Of a stretch of 64,000 bases of DNA, positions 32,920-45,112 are shown one piece after another. The stretch comes from Aporrectodea caliginosa (Eukaryota > Annelida > Clitellata > Crassiclitellata > Lumbricidae), in NCBI GenBank assembly GCA_020284085.1, contig JACEVL010000344.1, positions 1,098,506-1,162,505 on the forward strand, read 5' to 3'. A program made the translations under genes and the position numbers. Positions within the stretch are counted from its first letter, which is position 1. The number at the start of each line of letters is the position of its first letter. The notes below the pieces were generated by a model. That model saw nothing but the letters and a program-made list of their open reading frames with translations. It was not told the DNA's origin and did not search any database.

Positions 32920-34070
32920 TCTTCACTGATGCATAATCTTGAGTTTTTGTTAGTTTTTCTTTCGTTCCTGAATTCTTCGTTGATCGTTTTCTTTAGTTCG
33001 TCCATTTGTGCATTGATTGACTCATTTTCTCTTCATGGAATTGCTTACATTTACATAGCGCCTCTACATGTAGTAGAACAACGTTCAATCAGTTTCGGAT
33101 GCTCTATTCTAGATAGACAGATAGACAGATAGATACGCTCCATTCGCTTGTAAGTGAAGGTGCTATCGATGACACCGAAAGTGGGATTCTATTCCACGCA
33201 GTTCGTGTTACAAAGTAAACGTTCAGTCACAGTTTGATGAACTCAAAGTCACATCCGACCATTTGCTTACATCACTCCGTTGACTCAGATGAGATTCATC
33301 TGTAGGGCACAAAGTTGAAACTCGCCGTCCACTCCTTCAGACTTTTTATCATGGAAGGGAGTTTGAAGAAGGTGCTATAATATATATATATATGTATACT
33401 TTATGTATACTTTATGTATACTTTATGTATACTTTATGTATACAATTGCTGTGTTACAACAACATCTATAATTCCACTTGTTGATGAGAAGAAACCCTCG
33501 AACACTCGGTCGCTTCATAACGAAGGACTTTAGTGACCTAGATATATCGACTTAAGCGTAGACACGACATCTGATTTCTCTGTTCCGGTTTAGCGTCATT
33601 AGGAAAGAGAAGCCGAAGAAGGTCTTGTTAGAACATAGATGTAAAGCAGCTGTTGTTGTTTCTGCAGTCGTCATCATTTCAACTGGCTTTGCTTTGAGAA
33701 GCCGTTTTTATCCCTTCAACTGTATGCGTCTTTAAGCCAAACGAGTTTCAGACGATTCGAAGCTGTTGATGTCTGTGTGTGCGTGTGTGCCTGTGTGTCG
33801 TGACGTCATCAACGCCTCTGCGAGAACGACCACGTCAGACGATGCCATGAAAAATAAGGAGATAACTAAAGAAGCATGCGAAGAGACGTTAGATAAAAAG
33901 TCTTCGAGCCTTTTCGCACTAATAACACTTCAGACCAATCAGCCTTACTTATTCACACAAGGAACAGCATGTATACGTTTACCGTCTCTGTCTCTTTTTG
34001 ATACAATTTATTTGATCAAACTAATGTTCACACATAAATATACTGATCGATAATATTGATAATAGTAATG
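32920..34070. other. Non-coding stretch with small repeats
   Basis: A tail-family remnant near 33045 (tttacatagcgcctct) and four 12-bp copies of tatactttatg at 33392-33441. No coding frame of note. Confidence 0.55.
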
Positions 34071-37000
34071 GTGTGTATCATACACGAAATATGAGACGGC
34101 GGGGGCGCCTGTTCTATACATTATTGGGTTCGTGTTGTTCTGATGCTATCCGCCGACGGATGACGAGGTTTCGGCTGATCCCCTCGTCTCGTCCTAATAA
34201 GCGGAATGATGCATTCTTCACCTTTGACCTCTCTGCAGCCTCTTCTTCTCCCAACGCCGTCTTCTCTGCGCTCGCAGGACATGAGACCTAATGGCCGCCC
34301 TGGGAAAACGACGCGCATCTATTCCAACTGGCCTTTGGTAGGCATGCTTACATATATGAATAAACATGAACCATTGAACCTATAGGCCTATATATTTGCC
34401 GAAACGTTGAAACCTTACTGCTTTCATATGCGTATTTACATCTATATCGATTTATATAGATAGGCCTATCAACAGCAAATGATGCATACATTTATGACGC
34501 TTTTTGTTATGGAATATAATCGTAGCCTTTCGTAGGCCTACATTCCTAATAATAAAATCAAGGTTTACGATCATCGTCTCTTGTCATTGGTTATTCGTCT
34601 TAGTCTTCGAAGAGTAAGTTAAGCGCGCAAATTGTAACGGCGCCTAATGAAACCATAAACACAGCCTAAAACAATGAAAATTGATTCTGCTCTCGATTGG
34701 GCAGGAAATGATTGATAACTATGCGAAAATTGTTTAGTTTTATAACATTTAGTAGAAAATGTTACAGTTTTAAAGATATATGTCTCTCCGCGGCTATTAC
34801 TGAGAACTCGCGACTCAGCTTTCTATAACATCGGGGTCGTGAAGTTGAAGTATAGTAAATGTCGCATTTTCATACGCCATTAATGACATCTCCATAAAAA
34901 CCGATTAAAATAAATATTTATATGACTGGATTTCCAGCATAAAAACTATATATATATATACATATATAATATATATATATATATATTCAACTGACTTAGT
35001 TTCTTTGAAGTCGCCGTATAAGTGGCCAAATGCAATGGGTACAACAGAGTAACTAACTCATTTATGCTGTCAAAAGCGGTGATGTTATTGAGGAGATGGT
35101 GAGTCCTGATGATGATGAAGAAGAAAGGCTTTCAAACATCGTCGTCAAACATCAGGATAACTTTTCGCTTATTCTCCATCTTGGTAGCAACAGAGGCCAA
35201 GAATTCTTGTCAACTGTAAAACCTACCACAGATGCTAGTGTTGTTGTTGTTGCTGTTATTGGTGCTGCTGCAATTGATGCAGTTGATGCAGCTGATGTTA
35301 CAGAGATGGTCGTGAGTTTGTGTCTCAACTTTGATTTGATTACAATCGCCTTATACATGGCGCCCTATGTCTTCAAGAGTATCCGCCACATGCATTGTCG
35401 AACTCCTCAGTTTCTCCCTTGCACAGCTTCTCAAGCGTCTGAATTCTGTATTATTCGACAGTAGGGGGCGCCATTGATGAATGATTTTCTGGAGATGGCG
35501 CTTTATACTTGTCAGATTGCGCTTTCAATTGACGACGCCTTCTTCAGTCGACCAACCGAACTTCGCTTCCGTTTCTCACTTCCTTCGACCGTCGTCCATG
35601 GTTTCTGTCTTAAGGGACGAAGGTGTAGCTGTTCATTTGATGACGATCGCATGATAGAGCCCGCTACCTCCATTCATCCCTCCCTGCTTGTCTACTGCAC
35701 AGCAGCCAAGACCACAGAACAGCAGCTGCAGCTAGTGTTCGAAGAAGCGCCGCACACAACCTCCTTCAATTTATGGTCTGAGCTGCTGCAGTGAGGCGCA
35801 TGTAGTCGAAGCCACCGTTCAACCGTTCGTACGATCCATCATCCAACGGAACGCACTCTCCGCTCTTACACCAACCGACGACGTCAGCTCATAAGTCTGC
35901 GCAGAGACCGAGTGGGAAGTCGTCGGAAGCAGCAGCTATAGTTTTTCACTTGGACGCACCTGTGCCATTCGCAGCGAACCAACAACAGAGGTCGCTGCTG
36001 CAGGTCATCGAAACGAACACATAAACACTCTGTCGACGTACGTACGTATATTGTCTCAGTCTGTTTTACTTCATGCGGTCGTTTTATCGTTTCTTTATTG
36101 CGGATAGCAAAAGCACTTGATACACCGTACGAAGGCTTTGAGAAAGAAATCGAAAACATTTAAGATCACTGTCATAAGCGTCGATTGGCAATAATTGCGA
36201 GACTGTTTTTTAATCTAATTCTGCATTAACTTACTGACAGGCGCGTGATATCATTCGATAGAGACACTGCTAATATCATATATAAACAAAAGATTGCTAA
36301 CAGTACCGTTAGAGATTTTCTTACAACTACAGAATTTTGACTTATATGATGATGAAAATCCATATTCATATTTAAAAATCTGTTTTTAATTTCTGTCACG
36401 TAAATAATTAAGCAAGCTTATAATATAATGTAAAACAGTGTTTTTGCGGTTGGAGTTTGGTAAACGTGGTTGCGCTTCAGTATAGAGTTGCATCAACCCC
36501 AGCGATCGCACATCTGAGCACTTTCGATAGAGGCAAATTGTAGAATGTGCTAAGTTGATCTTTAGCCTTTTCTGTGCAAGGTCAGGCAAAGGAAGACATT
36601 TCAACCTAAGCTGACAGACATGTAGCTGAAACTAAAGCAAGAACTAAGACACATTCTGGTGATAGTTCCATGATTAGCCAACGCTTCAATATCATGAACG
36701 TAGCGCTTGGTTTTAAGCATGGCCCTTGTGTCAATCTTCATCGAACATTCTTATACCATTTGAATTATATTCTCGCTCATTCGTTAGTCAGCAAAACTAC
36801 GGACTGCTGTAATTGCTGTGTTATACTGTAGTTCCCTGGTTACACATTTGGGGAACTGGCTATGCATGAAAATCAACCTTTCTCCGGGTGTCCCTAAATC
36901 TACTGACTAAAAACCCTTCAAGTCTACATAGTGTTATATAGACCTGAAGTGTTACATAATTTTATAGCGACAATAAATTATTCCTTCATTTTATGGCACA

Positions 37001-39270
37001 TTACGAGCCAAAGTTGTCATATAGGGTAGAAAAGTTGCTACGCAAATTTCGATTTTATCAGTGTTATTTATAAAAGCGATGAAAGTTGTTTCGGTTTATG
37101 TAAAGAACTTGTCAGTAGCGATTCTGGAACTTATATCAGACTTGGAACGGATTTATTCTGAGCCACCAACTTCTTTGTGATGACAGGAATTAACGCTGAG
37201 AGGTCCGTAGATTGAAATACTATACAACGCTTTTGAGAATGATTTGTCGACAGCAGCAGCATAAAGCGAGATGCTGTTCGGTAGTGGATTTTCCTAATGA
37301 AAATTCCATCCAATTGCAGAAGAGAATGAGGAGAGATTGCGGCCTGAATGGCTCATGTTTATGCCTCGTGCTGCGGCCGCTGGATTGGATGGGATGGCAG
37401 CAGGAACTAATGCACGCAATGGTCTTATCTAGAGAGGACAGCCAGACCGAACAATTGACCCGCGTGTTCTCTGGTATAATGAGTCGACCCAGAGGGCAAA
37501 TCATCTCAAGATAAGTGTTCCAATTTATTCTGCGTCGACATCCGAGACAGACTGCAGCTTTCAGCAGCACCTGCAGTGGCTGCGAAACTCCATTTGGCAC
37601 CGTTACAACATTAATAGTCTGCAGACCAGTAAATCTAAAGAGATTCAGCGTTACATCGGACTTACAGGATTTCCTGCAGTCAGACTGAATATAGCTATAT
37701 AATATCTCAATACCATCCTAAGATGAGTCCTACATAACAATTAAATAATTATAGTCTAAATAAATAATATGTAATGAAAACAAGATAGATGATCATAATG
37801 CTGCTCTTCTTCTTCATCGTGAACTGATGGTGCAGTTTAAAGAAATAAGAAGATTGTCTTCGGAATCCTTTTGAGGGTGATGATTCTTCTGCTGATTGTT
37901 CAGCATTAGATTAAATGAGAGGAAGAATCAGACCTCGTAGGTTGATATAATTTTGTCTGTGGAGTAAGTTAAGGTTGACGTCAACGGCCTTGGCAACCAT
38001 GGCATGTCTTTTATACGATGACAGCGGGATCTACAGAGCTTTGAAGTCCATTTTTAGTAGCGATGATCTCAGTGGCCCATATTTCCCATGTCTTTGCCAC
38101 CCATCCGCTCCCTCTGCAGGCGCCAAATGAACGACATCTAACGCACAGTGACGCAAAGGTGTTTTTTTAGCTTATGCAGCAGATGTAATGAATGAAGAAC
38201 AGGCTGAATAGTAAGATGAAACTGTTCTGAAGTTTCAGCGAAGTCCCGGTATGCCACACCATGAAAGAAGAACCCGTCCAGAGAAGATGCAGTGTAAAAA
38301 CAAATTACATTACGCCTCGTAAATTTGTCTCAAAGCGCTGCACACGTGACTACCCAGCTGATCTAAATGAGTGCGTTTGGAGGTATACTTTAAAAGTTGA
38401 AGCTACATGTAATATCAGCCTGAATGCTAATAGGTTATAGTTAGGGCACGGCGTCTACTCTACGTTCCAAAGGATGCACATTATTATAGTCTACTGCTTT
38501 TAGAAGCGATGCATTCGACATGAACCAATCGTCGTCACATTCGTCGAGACATGACGACGGACGATAAATGATTGTCATCTGTTTACTGCAACAGCCCAGT
38601 TATGTAGCGCCTCTTCTGCAGTCTTTGAAATGCTATTTGACAGATGAAAATTTCGTTTCTTTCGAGCTCTTAATGCGTTTGAAGCACAAATGAGTCTGCG
38701 CACCGATTGTAAACGGTCCGATGGTGCTACACTTGTTCTTTGATCTGCTGATAAATATATATTACCTGGGATGCTATACTTGTCCTGCTTCCTACTTATC
38801 CTCATTACCAAGGACCGACTATTTTCCACATTCTCCGCACTACGCATGCGCTGCACCCACCATAAATACACTGACCGTCTGTCCTTATACGCCGTATGCC
38901 ACTTTACACTTAAATAGAATGAGTGCATTATTCCCAATTGCATTCCTGCCACACGTTCATGTCCACTAGGCAAAGACGTTGTACCTTAGGCCCTGGTCAC
39001 CTGGTCACCGATTGACCAATCTCTTCTTCTTATGCAGTGACCAATTGTAATTTTGACTCGTCCAATAAAGTCCATACGTTAGACACATTGTGCTGTTTGA
39101 CCAGACATAACGCCAACCAATTCACTCAACTGCGCTCCTTTCCAGAGAAGCTGAACTCATTTGCTAATAGGATGTGACCAGCTGCTTCACACTACTCAGG
39201 TCGAGCGCATTTATAGCCTAATAGTTCCAGCGGGTCAGATGGGACTCCCGCTTAGAACGAGTTATTACCT
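34071..39270. other. 5-kb stretch without a recognisable gene
   Basis: Several frames of 60-130 codons occur (for example 35096-35464, 37220-37600, 38575-38973) without domains. Tail-family motifs lie near 35350 and 38605. A TATATA patch occurs at 34945-34985. A cassette at 34085-34375 ends in gaataaacatgaacc and could be a retroelement end, but I cannot name it. Confidence 0.45.
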
Positions 39271-39275
39271 GTTTG

Positions 39276-39418
39276 CGTTCTTCTTCTTCTTCCTCTTCTG
39301 CTTTTTCTTCTTCTTCTCGTCTTCTTCTTCTTCTTCTTCTTCTCCTCCTCCGCCTCCTTCTTCTCCTTCTCCTCCTCCTCCTTCTCCTCCTCCTCCTCCT
39401 CCTTCTCGTTCTCTTCTC
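39276..39418 (+). repeat. Polypyrimidine (TTC/CTC)n region
   Basis: About 140 bp of TTC, TCC and CTC units. Confidence 0.95.
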
Positions 39419-39444
39419 TTTCCGATGGTCCTGCGATTCAGCTT

Positions 39445-39765
39445 TTATCTATCTATCTATCTAAGAGATTTATATAGCGCCCCTTCAAGGTTACTACTCA
39501 GAAGCGCTCCCGACCCAGGCCCGGTCAAAAAGGAAGGTCTTAAGTAATTTATAAAAATAAGAAGAGAAGTCTCGTGGAAGAGAACGCAGGTCAGAGGGGA
39601 GACCATTCCAAAGAGAAGGACCCACTATCGAGAATGCCCGACGCTGTCTGGTGGCAGAGCGAGCATGTGGTACCAAAAAGTCACCTCTAGAAGCCGAGCG
39701 CAGAGATCGGCGACCAGAGCAGACCGAAGAGATGAAGAGATGCGGAACTTGAAGTTATAATTATC
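39445..39765 (-). mobile_element. L2/CR1-like LINE 3' end with (GATA)n tail
   Basis: The minus strand reads ARSATRQRRAFSIVGPSLWN then GLPSDLRSLPRDFSSY and YKLLKTFLFDRAWVGSASE before a stop, the usual C-terminus of L2/CR1-like ORF2 (RRSFSxxGPxLWNSLP). A very short 3' end, agcgcttctgagtagtaacc then ttgaaggggcgctatata, precedes (AGAT)n. That last stretch, including the final codons, is about 90% identical over 44 bp to the end of the SINE at 55857. Confidence 0.8.
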
Positions 39766-40410
39766 CACATTATTATAATCGTCATTTTCATTGTCATCGA
39801 CATCTGGTGAACATCGTCATTCTATCTACTATGGTTAACATAATTATTTCTAAAGGTTTCCTGGTGACAGTGACGACAACGTAGAAAGGCATGATGACAG
39901 TCATGATTATGGTTACATGGTCATCGTCATTTTCATGATAACACCATAATAAAATATAAGTATTCTGAAAATGATCGATGGTTTTCTTCAATGACCTGGA
40001 TGAATTGGTAAGACCTCTGTCGGTCTCGAGGACCGAGAGAGGCTGAGATCTGCGGACCATGAACGCAGCTCGCCCTATATAGAGGAAAACGGCTCAAAGG
40101 AAAGGGTCAGCCAGGTGATGGACCTCGCTGGATGAATCCGACTCCATCACTGGTAGAGGTCAGAGGCCAAGAGAATAACTCTAAGCCCAATGCAGCCAGG
40201 AGTCTCCTACATGCTCATTGCTATTCAGATTCTTTTCTACTTATTCTTTTTTATTTGTTCAGCTTTTTCAGTTTCTGCTTGCAAATTTCTCGGCTTTTCG
40301 CTTTTTTACATCATTACATCTATTTACTTTTCAAGTTAATTCTATCTTTCTTCGTAGATGTCTCCAGGTGTTCACTGCTTCTTCTATTTTCTGCTTTTGA
40401 TTACAGTTCA
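39766..40410. other. Non-coding stretch, no gene seen
   Basis: No domain-bearing frame; a short TCAT-rich patch at 39770-39960. Confidence 0.5.
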
Positions 40411-40416
40411 AAGGTC

Positions 40417-40495
40417 GAACTGTATAGCGTTGATTGGTTGGACACAGTAGCACTGCGTCAAGGTGAATTTTTATGCTCCATAGGCTATAAACGGT
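40417..40495 (+). repeat. Diverged direct repeat, left copy
   Basis: gaactgtatagcgttgattggttggacaca... to ggctataaacggta. It matches 41315-41392 in the same orientation with roughly 15% differences. The pair flanks the GGACAAT element. Confidence 0.85.
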
Positions 40496-40496
40496 A

Positions 40497-41314
40497 ACAG
40501 GACAATCACCCCCGGACAATCACCCCCGGACAATCACCCCTCGGACAATCACCCCGGGACAATAACCCCCAGGACAATAACCCCCCGGACAATTACCCCC
40601 CATATTGACTTACCAAACATCAAAAACTAATTATTAGACAATTAGTAGACAATTAGTAGACATCATAAACTACTGGTAGTAGACATAAAAAACTAATTAT
40701 TAGACAATTAGTAGACAATTAGTAGACATCATAAACTACTGGTAGTAGACATCAAAAACTAATTATTAGACAATTAGTAGACAATTAGTAGACATCATAA
40801 ACCATTGGTAGTAGACAATTAGTAGACATGAAAGATTTACCAAACATCAAAAACTAATTATTAGACAATTAGTGGTCAATTGGGCAAAGAAGTTTTCATC
40901 CAACCATTTGGAAGTTCATTGGATTTATTCAAAGAGAACAAGCATTACAACAAGTTCACTGCAGCCAATTTATGGCTGGGCACCCATCACAACCTCCAAG
41001 GAAGAAGTATGCTGATTCCAATGCAAGAATTCTGGCTGTCGTTAGCAACTACAGTGAGCGCAATGTTCTTGACTATCTACGTGGAATCGCTCACAACCTT
41101 TCTTATTAAGTTCTTTTTAAGTTCGATGAACAAATTAACAATAAACAGTATTTAATTTCATACTGTGACATTTCATGGTTCTCTGGTTCTCTTATACATA
41201 TGTCTATTAAAAGCAATTTTAAACTGTATGATTAATACAAATTACTTGTATATTTAGATAATCAATATATATCAATATGGGGGGTAATTGTCCGGGGGTT
41301 ATTGTCCTAGGGGG
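40497..41314. mobile_element. Inverted-repeat element with GGACAATMACCCC units
   Basis: The left side (40497-40607) carries seven tandem units of ggacaatcacccc/ggacaataacccc. The right side (41272-41314) carries two units in inverse orientation. The innermost 36 bases, ggacaataacccccc through ccccccatattga, are a near-perfect inverted repeat (40572-40608 against 41272-41307). Inside are three copies of a 66-bp tandem repeat (40618-40810) and one 91-codon open frame (40880-41155) without a recognised domain. It looks like a short non-autonomous DNA element, but I cannot assign a superfamily and see no short target duplication, only the 80-bp flanking direct repeat. Confidence 0.6.
40612..40875 (+). 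repeat. 66-bp tandem repeat, three copies plus part
   Basis: Unit catcaaaaactaattattag, then acaattagtagacaattagt, then agacatcataaactactggt. The third copy varies (aaccattgg), and a partial fourth follows after atgaaagatttaccaaa. Confidence 0.92.
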
Positions 41315-41392
41315 AACTGTATAGCGGTGATTGGTTGGACACGGTGTCCTGGGTCAAGGTGAATGATTATCCTCCAAGGCTATAAACCGTAC
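41315..41392 (+). repeat. Diverged direct repeat, right copy
   Basis: gaactgtatagcggtgattggttggacacg... to ggctataaaccgta; partner of 40417-40495. Confidence 0.85.
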
Positions 41393-42885
41393 TTAAACAT
41401 CTCGCTGCTGTGCCACTAACTGCTGATATTTGTTCCAGCTGCTGTAGCCGTAATAACATGTAGCTATATGTAAGCTACAAAATGCTTTTAGAGTGATTGA
41501 CAGCCAAGGCCAATTATTTCCTTAAGTCTTTTGTTGGGCGAAATACTTTACAATTGCCGATTATATATGGAGAAACGTCACATTAGTTTGACCCTCGTTC
41601 TGCTCCATGATCCATCATACCCATCTATAGAACAGAGTCACGGTCAGGGATGGAAGCAATACAGCTCAGCTTATGCCTGACCCCCATCTCAAACATTTGC
41701 CCACTCTTGGAGGAGACAGGTTTCTTCATGACTGCTACATAAATGTTGGTCTTAGATACGAAGTTTAAACCTCCCTTCTAATTAAAGATGGTTGTTTGCA
41801 AATGCCTGTTTAAACTTATAATTATCAACGTTTATGACTGAGCTAGCTAGCACAACTCAGTAAACCCACATTGTTCTTCAGATTGAATGTTAACTTGTAC
41901 TTCGCGAATTTGTTCCTAAAACTAATTCGCGTCATTTGCCTAAAATTGAACAAATTTCCTCCTAAAAATGTGTACACTTCTTTCATATTAGTTACATGTG
42001 TGCCTATAATGTAATAAAGCATCGATCTATAATTTGTAGAGGCTTAATCTTTCAATAAATTGAAGAACATACTGGCTTTCAGTTCTTAATTCGTCAATAT
42101 TAATCCGTTTTTTAGTATAATTTTATCCTAATGATTTACAGTAAATTGTAAATGGCAGGGTTATCATTTCCAGCTTGCCCTTTTCTCTGTAGGGGTCTTT
42201 GACGTTCCTCCGGTCTATTCGCTGACTTCAAATCCTCACTATATATTGGTCACAGTTCTCCATAATCCTTAGTCATGGGAATTTCAGTGGGGTACTGTGG
42301 GCTTACGTAAAGGCAGAGCCATTTCGTTCTGGCACCGGCGCTGCAAAGCTTCGCCTTTAAACGGACGTTTTATTGGTCGACCTCCGATAAATTGAAAGCA
42401 ATTGACTTTGTACACAACGATTACAAAGGATGCGAAGGCGAATCGTTGGCGGAAGAACGCAAATCAAGCACTTAACGGAAGAAAGTGAATTGAAAGCGCT
42501 TTTGTTCATACTGATGCATTTCACGATGCCTTAGTTACATACGTGCCTTAATGTAATAAAGTATCGATGGGCATTGACCATTCGAAGGACAATGTCCGGC
42601 TTACCTAAGAGCACAGCACTCTAAACACATTTCAATAAACACATTTAAAAATAACCCGTAGTTAAATGTTCTGTTCTCATTCGTGGCGTCATTTCTTCTT
42701 TGTTCTTCTTCTCTTATGCCAGATATGTAACACATTGTGTAACAATGGTTCTACCGCTCGACTTTGTCGTATTATCGAAAGCTGATAATTTCATCTCAAG
42801 GAACAGCAATTTCAATCACACATTCATCAACCAAGATAAATTCCTTTAGCAGGCATATGGCCTGCAGCCAAACGTCGTTTGGGTT
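41393..42885. other. Non-coding stretch, no gene seen
   Basis: AT-rich; taatgtaataaagyatcgat occurs twice (about 42007 and 42549), a small dispersed duplication. Confidence 0.55.
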
Positions 42886-42889
42886 CAGG

Positions 42890-43350
42890 CGATGTGTCTG
42901 CTAAAAGGGTATTTTGATGCGCGAAGGGCATTTGACTGCTGGAAGGTATTTGGCTGTTCAGAAAAGGCATTTTTGGTTGTTGGAAAGGTATCTGGTTGCT
43001 GGAATGGTAATTTGCTGCTGGACGTGGTAGCTGGAAGATCGTTTGATTGCTCGAAAGGCATTATTATTGATTGCTGGAGGGTATTCGGCTCGGCTGCTGG
43101 ATAGGTATTTGTTGTTCGAAAGGCATTTGCTTTCTGGGAAAGTATATTTTTATGCTGAGAGAATATTTGGTTGTTCAATGGCATTTATTTGCTGAATGAG
43201 TATTTAATTGCTAGCAAGGTGTTTTGTTGGTTAGATGGGTTCACACTGTATTTGGTTGTTTAAGGGTTTTAGTTGCTGGAAAGGTACGTGGTTGCTCGAA
43301 AGGTACCTACATTTGCTGGAAGGATATTTAGTTCCTTGCGGAGTATTTGG
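42890..43350 (+). repeat. Degenerate about 20-27-bp minisatellite
   Basis: Repeated units like ggtatttggttgctggaaa with much drift over about 460 bp. The antisense open frame (42885-43184) is rich in Asn, Gln, Pro and Thr because of the repeat and is not taken as a gene. Confidence 0.85.
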
Positions 43351-43436
43351 ATGATTGCAATGCTTCTGTTTTGTATGGTAGTTGGCTGTACATAGAACAT
43401 ATGGTAGATGGTTTTCTGGTAGTTATTACTTCCAGA

Positions 43437-43745
43437 TTCAGTATCGTAATCGTAATCGTAAACTCGAAACTTCTACAGCGCCCACAAAATTCCAGAGAGT
43501 CAGGCAGGCAGACAGGCAGGCGGCTAAGGTGGATGGTGTTTGGTGTTGAGACGGCGAGGTAGGCATGGAGAAGTGTTGGATTCAGGATAGGATTTGTCAA
43601 AAAGCAGTGTTTTCAGTTTCGAGTGAAAAACCTGTGGAGAGATAGCGGGAGGTGGAGCTTTGGTGACTTTGTAGGATGGGTCAGATATTTAGTACTGGCG
43701 GAAGTTTGTTCTGCATGTAAGACTTGTAGGTAGAACAATAATATT
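43437..43745 (-). mobile_element. L2-like LINE 3' end with (CGATTA)n tail
   Basis: The minus strand, in the frame through 43650-43540, reads VFHSKLKTLLFDKSYPESN then a stop, matching the C-terminal FxSxLKTxLF of L2-like ORF2. A short 3' region ending gggcgctgtagaagtttcg precedes (GATTAC)n at 43440-43460. The shorter copies at 25960-26070 and 26750-26910 share this tail. Confidence 0.65.
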
Positions 43746-44048
43746 CTTATTTATTTATTTATTTATTTCTGTAACCATCAGAAGAGAAAACGAACAATTA
43801 AACAATAAGGCAACAGTTTGACATGTAGTTGGCTACACGGAGGCCCAGAAGGGATCATCCATGGATCCAGCTAAATAGGGACACCTAAACATATAAAAAA
43901 GTACAGATACGAAAAGAATGACAGCCAATAGATACTTAACGTGGAGTAAGCCTTGGGCTCAAAATCAAACAAGCAAATATACTGCTATGCAGAAGATTTG
44001 AGTGGAATCGAATCACTGAACCTAAGTTAATTGTCTAACATGCGTTAC
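43746..44048. other. Non-coding stretch
   Basis: Contains a short (TTTA)n run at 43748-43768 and no coding signal. Confidence 0.5.
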
Positions 44049-44764
44049 TCTAAATATTCTGGGTGTGGAGCTTACAGCAAAATTTGGGTTCTCCAGCTAC
44101 ATTAAACGTTTGACCATAAAAGCAAGGCAGTCCTTTTATGCACTTCGGATCCTGAGGTCGCATGGGCTCTCGGGGACAGATTATTTGATGTAGTTCGTGC
44201 CACTACGGTTGGTATGATGCTGTATTGCTCGCCTGTGCGGTGGGGCTTTGCGAGAGTGCAGGAACGGGAGGCCCTTGAGGGAATTATCCGAAGGTTGGTA
44301 CGCCAGAGGTACTTACCTCCATCTTCTCCCTCATTTGAGACTCTCTGCAGCAATGCGGATACTAGACTCTTTGCCTGTATTCTGCACAATCCTTGTCATG
44401 TATTGCATAAATTGTTACCGCAGATCAAGCAATCGCGCTACTCCCTGCGGCCACGGTCCCATAACCGTGAGCTTCCCATGTTTGACAACCTGACTCAGAA
44501 ATGCTTCCTTGCCCGGATGCTATACAAATAAACAATGTTTTTTCTAGATCTGGCTATTTAAACCCTTCATTTTCCCCTATGACTAGCCCTAGCTTTTCTT
44601 CCTCTATGTTCCTCTGATGTACAATAAAGCCTCTCATTCAATTCTTTTGTTGTATATATACATTTTTGTTTATTTGTTTGAATGTATTAATCTTGCTATG
44701 TACAGTGCTGTGCGTTTGCTAGTGCTTCTCAATAAAAGAAATACTTACTTACTTACTTACTTAC
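44049..44764 (+). mobile_element. CR1-like LINE 3' fragment with (CTTA)n tail
   Basis: Reads LNILGVELTAKFGFSSYIKR then RQSFYALRILRSHGLSG; after a one-base shift near 44188 it continues VRATTVGMMLYCSPVRWGFA and ends with the frame closing at 44531 (YSLRPRSHNRELPMF). This mirrors the minus-strand fragment at 16860-17384 in order and motif. About 200 bp of 3' sequence and (CTTA)n follow (44745-44764). Confidence 0.78.
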
Positions 44765-44942
44765 TCTTAATATCTTCAGGTGGAATTTTATGAATGACAT
44801 CGTTCCAAAGAAGCGAAATCTTAGAGATGAACGGACGATAGAAAGTGAAAATCAACTTCTGCCGTAGAACATGGATTGTCCGAATCGATAAGCGTCTGAC
44901 GCTCACTGGGCTATCAAGAGAAGCAAGTATCGTTATACGCAT
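44757..44942 (-). mobile_element. Possible LINE C-terminal remnant
   Basis: The minus-strand frame of 61 codons has SVRRLSIRTIHVLRQ then FYRPFISKISLLWNDVIHKI. The SLLWNxxxxxIP pattern is like the end of several LINE ORF2 proteins. Short and unsupported by borders. Confidence 0.35.
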
Positions 44943-45112
44943 ACTTGACGAAATTACAATCTAACAGAACTGTTCACTCTGGAAACTGTTTCTAAATGAG
45001 GGAGGCGGCTAAAGAAGATGCACGGTTCTCATGACGTCATTGTCAACCGAAACTCTTTTCTTCTGACGAGGTTTCAGTCAAAATAATCTGTCTTTGACTC
45101 GCATCAAAAACA

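Noticed and set aside
35096..35464. 122-codon + strand frame with Val/Ala-rich stretch as a membrane protein
   Set aside because: The hydrophobic part is a (GTT/GCT)n-like run and a retroelement-tail motif lies within the frame; no family match.
39161..39547. 128-codon + strand frame with Pro/Ser runs
   Set aside because: Derived from the (TTC/CTC)n tract and the antisense of a LINE end.
40612..40875. CRISPR-like array of spaced repeats
   Set aside because: The whole 66-bp unit is repeated, including the would-be spacers; this is an ordinary tandem repeat in animal DNA.
42885..43184. Asn/Gln/Pro/Thr-rich 99-codon minus-strand frame as a secreted or prion-like protein
   Set aside because: It follows a degenerate minisatellite and has no start context or conserved neighbour.
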